Origin: Chthoniobacter flavus
GTDB lineage: Bacteria; Verrucomicrobiota; Verrucomicrobiia; Chthoniobacterales; Chthoniobacteraceae
Length of the DNA: 46,641 nucleotides
Direction: 5' to 3'
Assembly: GCA_945861435.1 (NCBI GenBank)
Contig: CAMAUX010000043.1
Coordinates: 1 to 46,641, forward strand
Every line of letters begins with the position of its first letter. Position 1 is the first letter of the stretch. Positions 7,865-15,013 of the stretch are shown in pieces. The notes beneath the pieces were generated by a model. That model was given only the letters and a program-made list of their open reading frames with translations. It did no database searches and was not told the origin of the DNA. The translations under genes and the position numbers were made by a program.

Positions 7865-8814
7865 TGGAGAAGCTTATGAACAACGGGGGGAGCAATGGGG
7901 CGAAACGCTGGCTGCTGCTGGGCCTTGTGCTGGTTGCGGTGGTGTCGGCTTTTTCCGGGATGATCAACCGGTACTACCTTGGTGTGCTGGTGGAGGCGGG
8001 AGTGAACGTGACGCTTGCCGTGAGCCTGAACCTAATCAATGGCTACACGGGCCAATTCAGCCTCGGCCATGGCGGGTTCATGGCGGTGGGGGCTTATCTC
8101 GCGGCGAAGCTGACGTTGCTCTTCGGGCCCGCGCTGCCACCCGCATTGCAGCCCGTACTCTTTGCAGGTGCGCTGCTGTGCGGCGGGATGGGGGCGGCGC
8201 TGGCAGGGCTTTTGGTGGGGGTGCCCTCGCTGCGGTTGCGCGGAGATTATCTTGCGGTGGTGACGCTCGCCTTCGGTGAGATCATCCGCGTGGTGTTTCA
8301 AAACTCGCCTGCTTTCGGCGCCGCCACCGGGCTTTCCGGGATCGCGCCGTGGACGAACTTTTTCTGGTCGTGGTCGGTGGCGCTGGTGACGGTGTACGTG
8401 GTGTTGGCGCTGGTGCATTCGACTTACGGACGCGGGTTTCTTGCGGTGAACGACGATGAGATCGCGGCTTCGGCCATGGGGATTAATCCGGTGCGTTACA
8501 AGGTCACGGCGTTTGTGGTGGGGGCGTTTTTCGCAGGGGTCGCAGGCGGTTTGTTTGCGCACCTGAAGCGGGCGATCAATCCAGAGGGATTCAACTTCAT
8601 GAGGTCGATCGACGTGGTGGTGATGGTGATCCTGGGGGGCATGGGGAACACGGCGGGGGTGGTGGTCGCGGCGGTGCTGCTGACGCTTCTGCCCGAGCTG
8701 CTGCGCGGGTTCAGCGAGTACCGGATGATCGTTTATTCGCTGCTGATCATCACGCTGATGCTGCTGCGCCCACAGGGGCTCTTTGGCCGCAGTTCCAAGG
8801 GGGGGCGGCTGTGA
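7864..8814 (+). CDS. livM: Branched-chain amino acid ABC transporter permease LivM
   Basis: Second membrane subunit, about 316 residues, forming the channel with LivH. It is recognisable by NLINGYTGQFSLGHGGFMAVGAY and the coupling loop NDDEIAASAMGINPVRYKV, each as in the family, with many hydrophobic segments. Start choice: ATG 7864 overlaps the livH stop. However, ATG 7876 has a good GGAG at 7866-7869 six bases ahead and may be the real start, four codons later. The C-terminus overlaps livG by four bases (GTGA), showing tight translational coupling. Confidence 0.9.
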   Translation: MEKLMNNGGSNGAKRWLLLGLVLVAVVSAFSGMINRYYLGVLVEAGVNVTLAVSLNLINGYTGQFSLGHGGFMAVGAYLAAKLTLLFGPALPPALQPVLFAGALLCGGMGAALAGLLVGVPSLRLRGDYLAVVTLAFGEIIRVVFQNSPAFGAATGLSGIAPWTNFFWSWSVALVTVYVVLALVHSTYGRGFLAVNDDEIAASAMGINPVRYKVTAFVVGAFFAGVAGGLFAHLKRAINPEGFNFMRSIDVVVMVILGGMGNTAGVVVAAVLLTLLPELLRGFSEYRMIVYSLLIITLMLLRPQGLFGRSSKGGRL

Positions 8815-9614
8815 GCGCGGCGGCGCAGAATTCCGGGGGCGGAACGGTCTTGGAGTTGGAGCGGGTGACGATTCGTTTCGGCGGGTTGACGGCGGTGTCG
8901 GAGGTGGACCTTGCGGTGGGCGAGGGTGAGTTGGTCGGGCTGATTGGTCCCAACGGGGCGGGGAAGACGACGGTGTTCAACCTCGTCACCGGAGTGTACC
9001 AGCCCACGGAGGGGCGGATCAGTTTTGATCGCAAGCCGCATGGGAGGTTGCGTCCGCATGACCTCACGCGGCGCGGGATCGCGCGGACCTTTCAGAACAT
9101 CCGGCTCTTCGGGTCGATGAGCGTTTTTGATAATGTGCGGGTGGCGATGCAACTGCACCGTCGGTTCGGTTTTGGCGAGGCTCTGTGGCGCGGTCGGCTG
9201 GCGGCGAAGGCGGAGGGGGATGTGGCGGGGCGGGTGATGGAGCTTTTGGAAATCTTCAATCTTGGGCGGGTGCGCGACGAGCTGGCGACGAGCCTGCCGT
9301 ATGGCGATCAGCGCAGGCTGGAGATCGTGCGTGCGCTGGCAACGCGGCCCCGGTTGCTGCTGCTCGATGAGCCGGCGGCCGGGATGAACCCGACGGAGAA
9401 GGCGGCGCTGGCGCAGCTCATTGTGGAGGTGCAGCAGAGGTTCGGGATTTCGGTGCTGCTGGTGGAGCACGACATGCGTCTGGTGATGAGTGTCTGCCAG
9501 CGCATCGCCGTGCTGGAGTACGGGCGCAAGATCGCGGAGGGCACGCCGCAGCAGATCCAGAAGAACCCGCAGGTGATTGCTGCGTATCTTGGCAAGGAGG
9601 CTTCGGATGCTTGA
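8811..9614 (+). CDS. livG: Branched-chain amino acid ABC transporter ATPase LivG
   Basis: First of two nucleotide-binding subunits that power uptake, 267 residues starting with GTG inside the livM stop. Walker A is GPNGAGKTT, the Q-loop region is ARTFQNIRLF, the signature is LPYGDQRRLEI (the LivG version of LSGGQ), Walker B is LLLLDEPAAGMNP and the switch His is in VEHDM. All catalytic positions are present. The C-terminal extension with TPQQIQKNPQVIAAYLG is diagnostic of the LivG branch (BCA_ABC_TP_C). It overlaps livF by eight bases. Confidence 0.93.
   Translation: MSAAAQNSGGGTVLELERVTIRFGGLTAVSEVDLAVGEGELVGLIGPNGAGKTTVFNLVTGVYQPTEGRISFDRKPHGRLRPHDLTRRGIARTFQNIRLFGSMSVFDNVRVAMQLHRRFGFGEALWRGRLAAKAEGDVAGRVMELLEIFNLGRVRDELATSLPYGDQRRLEIVRALATRPRLLLLDEPAAGMNPTEKAALAQLIVEVQQRFGISVLLVEHDMRLVMSVCQRIAVLEYGRKIAEGTPQQIQKNPQVIAAYLGKEASDA
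9594..9600 (+). promoter_or_regulatory. Ribosome binding site fixing the livF start
   Basis: AAGGAGG inside the end of livG, six bases before ATG 9607. It excludes the longer open frame that starts at 9577. Confidence 0.75.
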
Positions 9615-10317
9615 GGTGCGCGATCTACAGGTGGGGTACGGGGCGATCACTGCCCTGCACGGGATTTCGCTACGGGTGGAGAAGGGGTCGATAGCGACGC
9701 TGATCGGCGCCAATGGCGCGGGGAAGTCGACGATGTTGCGGGCGATTTCCGGGCTCATTCCGGCGCGTTCGGGTTCGGTGCTTTTTGAGGGGCGCGAGCT
9801 GCTTGGGCAACCTGCACATGAGATTGTGGCGTTGGGGCTGGCCCACTCGCCGGAGGGTCGCATGGTGTTCGCGAACCTGAGTGTGGAGGAGAACCTTCGC
9901 ATGGGAGCTTATCTGCGCAAGGATGGCGCCGGCATTGCGAAGGATCGCGATTATGTTTTCGATATGTTTCCGCGCTTGAAGGAGCGGCGCGCGCAGACCG
10001 CCGGGACGCTTTCCGGCGGGGAGCAGCAGATGCTGGCGATCGGGCGTGCGCTGATGAGTCGTCCGCGCTGTCTGATGCTGGACGAGCCATCGCTGGGGAT
10101 CGCGCCGATGCTGGTGGCGACGATTTTTGAGAAGATTGTGGAGATCAACCGGGAGCTCGGGCTCACGATTTTGCTGGTGGAGCAGAACGCGAATCTTGCG
10201 CTGGAAGTGTCCCAACGCGGCTACGTGATCGAGACGGGGCGGATTATCCTCGAGGATGAGTGCAAGGCGCTGCGCGACAATCCGCAGGTGCGGGAGTCGT
10301 ACCTTGGTGGCCACTGA
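9607..10317 (+). CDS. livF: Branched-chain amino acid ABC transporter ATPase LivF
   Basis: Second nucleotide-binding subunit, 236 residues, pairing with LivG. It has Walker A IGANGAGKST, Q-loop LAHSPEGRMVF, signature LSGGEQQMLAIGRAL, Walker B CLMLDEPSLGIAP and the H-loop position occupied by Gln in LVEQNANLAL, which is normal for LivF. The ATG at 9607 follows a strong AAGGAGG. It closes the transporter operon; the next gene starts only 15 bases later on the same strand and may be cotranscribed. Confidence 0.93.
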   Translation: MLEVRDLQVGYGAITALHGISLRVEKGSIATLIGANGAGKSTMLRAISGLIPARSGSVLFEGRELLGQPAHEIVALGLAHSPEGRMVFANLSVEENLRMGAYLRKDGAGIAKDRDYVFDMFPRLKERRAQTAGTLSGGEQQMLAIGRALMSRPRCLMLDEPSLGIAPMLVATIFEKIVEINRELGLTILLVEQNANLALEVSQRGYVIETGRIILEDECKALRDNPQVRESYLGGH

Positions 10318-10332
10318 ATTGGTGGAGGACCC

Positions 10333-11238
10333 ATGGGCGGCTTTGACGACTGCGTGTTGAAGGGGTCGGTGTTTTGGCGGTTTGCAGGTGTGTTGCTGTT
10401 CGCCTTGAGCGGGCTGGGGACGGGCGCGGGATCAGCCGCGGAGCCGGGTGTTGGGGCAGGTGCGCGTGGTGGATCGGCGGCGCAGCAGGCGTTTAAGGAA
10501 GGGGAATCGATCGCGCGTTTTCCGAAGCTGCCCGAGCAGGCGGCGCCCGAGGAGGTGAAGGCGCGCGTGCATTGTACGGAGGAGCCGGCGGCGTTGGATC
10601 CTGAGGGCGACACTTTTGTGGTGCATGTGCCGAAGGGTTACCGTGGCACGGAGCCGTGGGGGTTGGTGGTGTGGGTGTCGCCTTCGGATTCGGGACGTCC
10701 GCCGCAGGAGTGGCTGCGGGTGTTGGAGGAGCGGCGGTTGTTGTGGGTTGGTGCGCAGAAGGCGGGCAATCCGAGGAATATCTTCGCGCGGATGCAGCTG
10801 GCGCTTTGTGCGAATGCCGGGATGCGCGAGCGGTTCCGGATTGATGGACGGCGCGTGTATGTGTCGGGGTTTTCCGGGGGTGGGCGCGTGGCGAGCATTC
10901 TCGGGGTGGCGTGGGCGGACATGTTCAGCGGATCGGTGCCGATGATGGGGGTGAACTTTTTCACGGACCTGCCCGCTGCCGATGGGAAGCGGGTGTACGC
11001 GCCGCAGTATATCCCGGACGACATGGTGCTCGGCATTGCGCGGGAGCGCACACGGCATGTGCTGGTGACATCCGAGAAGGACTTCAACCTGGCCGATACG
11101 CGGATTGTGTTTGAGAAGGGATATCAGCAGGAGGGGTTCCGTCGGGTGGACTTGCTGGAGGTTCCCGGGATTGGGCATGCGCTGCCTGGAGGCGAGTGGT
11201 TTGCGAAGGCGCTGGATCTTCTTGAGAGGGCGCGGTGA
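10333..11238 (+). CDS. Secreted alpha/beta-hydrolase (esterase/depolymerase-like)
   Basis: 301 residues. The N-terminus has a basic start and a hydrophobic core (FAGVLLFALSGLGTG) followed by Ala-rich sequence, a probable signal peptide. The nucleophile elbow is GFSGGG with Ser181, and the catalytic His is probably in GIGHALPGGEW near the C-terminus. The acid is likely one of the Asp residues around SEKDFNLAD. The strand before the elbow (RRVYVSGFSGG) resembles PHB depolymerase/esterase-like proteins. GGAGG at 10324-10328 supports ATG 10333. It follows livF by 15 bases, but no functional link to amino acid uptake is evident. Substrate unknown. Confidence 0.7.
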   Translation: MGGFDDCVLKGSVFWRFAGVLLFALSGLGTGAGSAAEPGVGAGARGGSAAQQAFKEGESIARFPKLPEQAAPEEVKARVHCTEEPAALDPEGDTFVVHVPKGYRGTEPWGLVVWVSPSDSGRPPQEWLRVLEERRLLWVGAQKAGNPRNIFARMQLALCANAGMRERFRIDGRRVYVSGFSGGGRVASILGVAWADMFSGSVPMMGVNFFTDLPAADGKRVYAPQYIPDDMVLGIARERTRHVLVTSEKDFNLADTRIVFEKGYQQEGFRRVDLLEVPGIGHALPGGEWFAKALDLLERAR

Positions 11239-11517
11239 GGGTTGGTTGGTCGGGGGGTGAGGGCAGATCCGACGTGGCTTGGAGGGCGAAGGCTTTGGGG
11301 TGGGTGTATGTCGATGACATGGGCGACGTGGCTGACGTGGATGGGGTGCACTGCGTGTGCCGCTCATGGGTTCGGCTTGCTTGCGTACCGGGGCGCAATG
11401 GCTGGGCCGTGCAACTGCGATGAGTGATGGCGGGGAGGGCGCGTGCGAGGTCTTCCGTAGCTCTGGTCTTCGGTCTGGAAGAGCTTTTGGGCGCGGGTTG
11501 CAGATTGGGATCAGGCG
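11239..11517. other. Intergenic stretch with a 9-bp repeat array
   Basis: No credible gene in 279 bases. It contains the tandem array at 11316-11342. No clear terminator or promoter was recognised. Confidence 0.5.
11316..11342. repeat. Tandem array, three 9-bp units
   Basis: Units GACATGGGC, GACGTGGCT and GACGTGGAT, then a weaker GGGGTGCAC. They share a consensus with the minus-strand reading of the array at 4240-4284 (for example AACGTGATC, GACGCGGGC). Confidence 0.65.
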
Positions 11518-12570
11518 ATGGAACCACGGAAAACATTTCTGCCGGCGCTGGATTCTGCGCGTGGCGTGGCTGCGGTGATGGTGATGGGATATCACTTTTA
11601 CGGGAGCGAGCAGTGTCATCCGTACGTTCCGGCTTTTCTGGCCAATGCCTACCAGTGTGTGGACTTCTTCTTCGTTCTTTCGGGGTTTGTTCTGGCGCGT
11701 GCCTACGAGGGATCGCTTTCGTCGTGGCGTCGGTCGGGAGATTTTCTTCTCCTGCGTCTTGGACGGATCTGGCCGCTGCATGCGGTGTATGTGGTGTTGT
11801 TTCTATGCTGGTTCCTGAGTTTGCGGCGGATTCCGGCGCTTGAGGAATCCGGGCACGCGGTTTTCACGTTGGGACTTCTGCACTCTGTGGAGGCGCTTTC
11901 GCGCTGGAGCGTGGGCTACAACGAGCCGAGTTGGAGCATCTCGGCGGAGTGGATCTGCTATGTGCTCTTTGCGTTGGTCTCGACGGTTGCTTGGATGCGG
12001 TCGCTCCGCAGGACGCGCGTTTATGCGGCGCTGAGTCTTGTTGGGCTTGTTCTGTGTCTCGCCACCCATGGAGGCGAGGGGGTGGGCGGCATGTTGTACG
12101 CGAACGGATTTTTGCGGGGGATTCTTGGATTCTTCGCCGGTGCGCTGGCCTTCCATCTGAATGAAGAGTGGCGTCCGTCCTCATGGGAAATTAGGGTGGC
12201 GCTTTTGGCGGGGCCTGCGGCGTACCTGCTCAATCCGGGTGAGGGATGGTGGGAGTTTCTCTTTCCGTTTCTGTGTGTGCCAAGCGTGATGGTGCTTGCG
12301 CAGCCAGGGCTGCAGAGGGGCTTGCTGGCATGGAAGCCCCTGGTGTGGCTGGGAACGGTGTCGTACTCCGTCTACATCGGGCACCTGTTCTGGGGGCGCG
12401 TGATGGAGAGGGCGTTTGCGGGTGTTCCTCCCGGGCGGTTGAACGCGCATGGGATCGTGCTGGGCAAGGCGGCGGTGACCTTGGTGGTTGCGGCGCTGGC
12501 GTGCCGGTTCATCGAGGGGCCGTGTCGCCAGGCCGTACGGCGCTGGGTGGGCGCGCGTGCGCAAGCCTGA
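11518..12570 (+). CDS. Membrane acyltransferase of the OafA/acyltransferase-3 family
   Basis: 350 residues with about ten hydrophobic segments. The family start is clear: LPALDSARGVAAVMVMGYHF, with the conserved Arg (SARG) and the catalytic His of the first helix (GYHF), then the second-helix motif VDFFFVLSGFVLARAY. The WSISAEW motif further in (PSWSISAEWICYVLF) is also typical. Such enzymes transfer acetyl or other acyl groups onto exported sugars such as O-antigen, capsule or peptidoglycan. No glycosyltransferase neighbours hint at the acceptor. The C-terminus (FIEGPCRQAVRRW) matches the family end (FIExPxR), so the gene is complete. Confidence 0.88.
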   Translation: MEPRKTFLPALDSARGVAAVMVMGYHFYGSEQCHPYVPAFLANAYQCVDFFFVLSGFVLARAYEGSLSSWRRSGDFLLLRLGRIWPLHAVYVVLFLCWFLSLRRIPALEESGHAVFTLGLLHSVEALSRWSVGYNEPSWSISAEWICYVLFALVSTVAWMRSLRRTRVYAALSLVGLVLCLATHGGEGVGGMLYANGFLRGILGFFAGALAFHLNEEWRPSSWEIRVALLAGPAAYLLNPGEGWWEFLFPFLCVPSVMVLAQPGLQRGLLAWKPLVWLGTVSYSVYIGHLFWGRVMERAFAGVPPGRLNAHGIVLGKAAVTLVVAALACRFIEGPCRQAVRRWVGARAQA

Positions 12571-12648
12571 GTCCGTGCCACGCAACGCGTTCGACGCGCA
12601 GTTCTTCAGCATCCCGCGCACGGGCGCTGATGGGGAGGGGGGTGTGCG

Positions 12649-13557
12649 TTACTTTGCCGGGGCGTGCTTGGCGTCGAGATTTGCGCTGAGCGCGGCGGGG
12701 GTGATGGAGACGGGGGCGCCCTCTGAGGGGACGTCGATGCCTGCGCTCCAAAGGATGGCGTTTACCAGCATGCGGCGCTGGCTTTCGACACCCCAGTTGC
12801 GGTGGAGGTCGCAGCCGGTGAAGGCGAAGCTGCGGCCCTTGTTGGCGCGTTCAAAAGCCCACGCGACCACCTCCGGGCGTTCTGCGTGGGACTTGGCATT
12901 GGCGGTGGAACGGGACTTGTCGGGGACTGCGCCTGCGAGGAGGGGGACGGCCTGCGGGGAGAAGTGGAGGTTGTAGAGCCAGCCGTCGAGCGGTGCGGCG
13001 AAGGCGGTGACTCCCTGCAAAACGGGGTGTTTGGGGAACTGGGAGAATTCCATGTCCCAGTGGCCTCGGCAGCCGATGTCCTTCTGCCAGACGGCGCCAA
13101 TCCACTGTTGGAATTCGGAGGCGCGGTCGTCTGGGACTTCGACGGCTTGGTGGAGGAAGACGAGTCCGGCGCCGGAGTCGGCGACTTGGCGCACGCGGTT
13201 CCAGCGTTCGGGAGCGAGGAAGGAGAGGCGTGGGCCGCCATCGGCGTAGACGACGAGTGCGCGGGCATCTTTGAAGACGGCTTCGTTCTTGGGCCAGCCT
13301 TCGGCAACGAGGACGGGCCAGACCTTGCCGCTCTGGCGCAGACAATCGGCCATGAGTGCGCACCCGGCGAAGTATTCGTGCTGGCCGGGCTTGTTGCTGA
13401 CGCTACCTGCAAGGAGGACGACCTTTGGGAGACCTGGAGTGGGAGCCTCCGTCTCGAGAGGGATGCGGCGCTGTTCCTCCGTGAGTTCCGCGTGGGATGT
13501 CGCGCAAAGGAGGGAAGCGAGGCCGAGGGCGATGGCGTGCAGTGCAGTGGATTTCAT
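12649..13557 (-). CDS. Secreted ThuA-like domain protein
   Basis: 302 residues with a signal peptide (MKSTALHAIALGLASLLCATSHA). The body is a ThuA-like (trehalose-utilisation, class I glutamine amidotransferase-like) domain: KVVLLAGSVSNKPGQHEYFAG, DARALVVYADGG, GAGLVFLHQAVE, HPVLQGV and the closing RRMLVNAILWSAGI. In Planctomycetes and Verrucomicrobia this family is often found next to secreted sugar dehydrogenases and planctomycete-type cytochromes. The biochemical role is not established. It is the third gene of a minus-strand operon, starting 12 bases after the DUF1501 gene. Confidence 0.85.
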   Translation of the reverse strand: MKSTALHAIALGLASLLCATSHAELTEEQRRIPLETEAPTPGLPKVVLLAGSVSNKPGQHEYFAGCALMADCLRQSGKVWPVLVAEGWPKNEAVFKDARALVVYADGGPRLSFLAPERWNRVRQVADSGAGLVFLHQAVEVPDDRASEFQQWIGAVWQKDIGCRGHWDMEFSQFPKHPVLQGVTAFAAPLDGWLYNLHFSPQAVPLLAGAVPDKSRSTANAKSHAERPEVVAWAFERANKGRSFAFTGCDLHRNWGVESQRRMLVNAILWSAGIDVPSEGAPVSITPAALSANLDAKHAPAK

Positions 13558-13569
13558 GGGGGGTGGAAT

Positions 13570-14997
13570 TTAGGAGAAGAGTTCGTGGACGACGTGGCCG
13601 TGGACGTCGGTGAGGCGGAAGTCGCGACCGGCGTAGCGGTAGGTAAGTTTTTCGTGGTCGAGGCCGAGGGCGTGGAGGAGGGTGGCGTGGAGGTCGTGCA
13701 TGTGGACCTTGTCGGTGACAGCGTGGTGGCCGAATTCGTCGGTCTCGCCGTGGACGTGGCCGGGCTTGAATCCGCCGCCCGCCACCCAGAGGGAGAAGCC
13801 TGCGGGGTTGTGGTCGCGGCCGGTGCCGTTTTTTTCCGCGTAGGGTGTGCGGCCGAATTCACCGCCCCACCAGACGATGGTGTCTTCGAGGAGGCCGCGT
13901 TGTTTGAGGTCCGCGAGGAGGCCGGCGATGGGTTTGTCGACGGCGGCTGCGTGGTCGCCGTGCTTCTTGATATTGGAGTGCTGGTCCCAAGCGGGGTTGT
14001 TGCTGTTGTCGGAGTAGTTGACTTGGACAAAGCGCACGCCGCTCTCGCAGAGCCTGCGGGCAAGGAGGCATTGGCGGCCGAAGTTGTCGGTGGTCTTTTC
14101 GCCGATGCCGTAGAGGGCGCGGGTTTCCGGGGATTCGGAGTCGATGTCGAGGGTGGCGGGTGCGGCGCCCTGCATGCGCCATGCGAGTTCGTAGGAATTG
14201 ATGACGGCTTCGAGTTCGCTCTCGCCTGGCTTGGAGCGCAGTTGTTCTGCGTTGAGATCTTGAAGGAGTGCGAACTGGCGGCGGGCTTCCTCCGGGGAGC
14301 CGGGGTTTCTGAGGTTGCCGATGGTGGCGTCCTTGGCTGGGACGCCTGGACGGCCGATGGCGGTGCCTTGGTAGACGGCGGGGAGGAAGGCATTGCCGTA
14401 GTTGCGAGGACCGCCGTTGCCGAGGCTTGGGCTCAAGGAGACGAAGGCGGGGAGGTTCTCGTTTTCAGATCCGAGGCCGTAGCTCAGCCAGGAGCCCATG
14501 GAGGGGCGGATGAAGTTGGTGGAGCCGGTGTGAAGGAAGAGGGTGGCTGGGCCGTGGGCGATGCCTTCCGTGTGCATGGAACGGATGAGGCAGAGGTCAT
14601 CCATGTGTTTGCAGATTTCCGGGAAGAGATCGCTGCCCCACATGCCGCTGCGTCCGTGCTGGGCGAAGTTCCAGAGGGGTTTCATGACGCGCTGCTGGGG
14701 GCTTTTGCCGTCCTTGGCGATGCTACGCAGGTCGTTGAAGTCGAGCATGCGACCGTCCTGTTCGAGGAGCGCGGGCTTGTAGTCGAAGGAGTCGACGTGG
14801 CTCACGCCGCCCTGCATGAAGAGGAAGATGATGCGTTTGGCGCGGGGCTTGTGATGCGGGGCCCTGGGTGCGAGGGGGTTGGCGGCGGAGGCCGCGCGGG
14901 CGTTTTGTTGAGAGGCGAGGCCCGCGAGGGCGAGATAGCCGAAGCCGCAACCAAGGGATTGCAGGGCGCGCCGACGGGAGGGGAATGCCGGGTTCAT
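13570..14997 (-). CDS. DUF1501 (sulfatase-fold) exported protein
   Basis: 475 residues from ATG 14997; the longer upstream frame runs inside the neighbouring gene. The start has a Tat-like RRRALQSLG followed by a hydrophobic run, as usual for DUF1501 proteins. Conserved pieces are RIIFLFMQGGVSHVDSFDYKP, the shortened QGGVSHVDSFD motif, SWLSYGLGSEN, FVQVNYSDNSNNPAWDQHSN, IVWWGGEFGRTPYAEKNG and GRDHNP. These match the alkaline-phosphatase/sulfatase superfamily fold, but DUF1501 enzymes have no proven substrate. The pairing with a PSCyt1/PSD1 gene immediately upstream (16 bases) is the standard arrangement in PVC bacteria and suggests joint action at the cell surface. Confidence 0.92.
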   Translation of the reverse strand: MNPAFPSRRRALQSLGCGFGYLALAGLASQQNARAASAANPLAPRAPHHKPRAKRIIFLFMQGGVSHVDSFDYKPALLEQDGRMLDFNDLRSIAKDGKSPQQRVMKPLWNFAQHGRSGMWGSDLFPEICKHMDDLCLIRSMHTEGIAHGPATLFLHTGSTNFIRPSMGSWLSYGLGSENENLPAFVSLSPSLGNGGPRNYGNAFLPAVYQGTAIGRPGVPAKDATIGNLRNPGSPEEARRQFALLQDLNAEQLRSKPGESELEAVINSYELAWRMQGAAPATLDIDSESPETRALYGIGEKTTDNFGRQCLLARRLCESGVRFVQVNYSDNSNNPAWDQHSNIKKHGDHAAAVDKPIAGLLADLKQRGLLEDTIVWWGGEFGRTPYAEKNGTGRDHNPAGFSLWVAGGGFKPGHVHGETDEFGHHAVTDKVHMHDLHATLLHALGLDHEKLTYRYAGRDFRLTDVHGHVVHELFS

Positions 14998-15013
14998 GAG
15001 GGGGGGGATGGGT

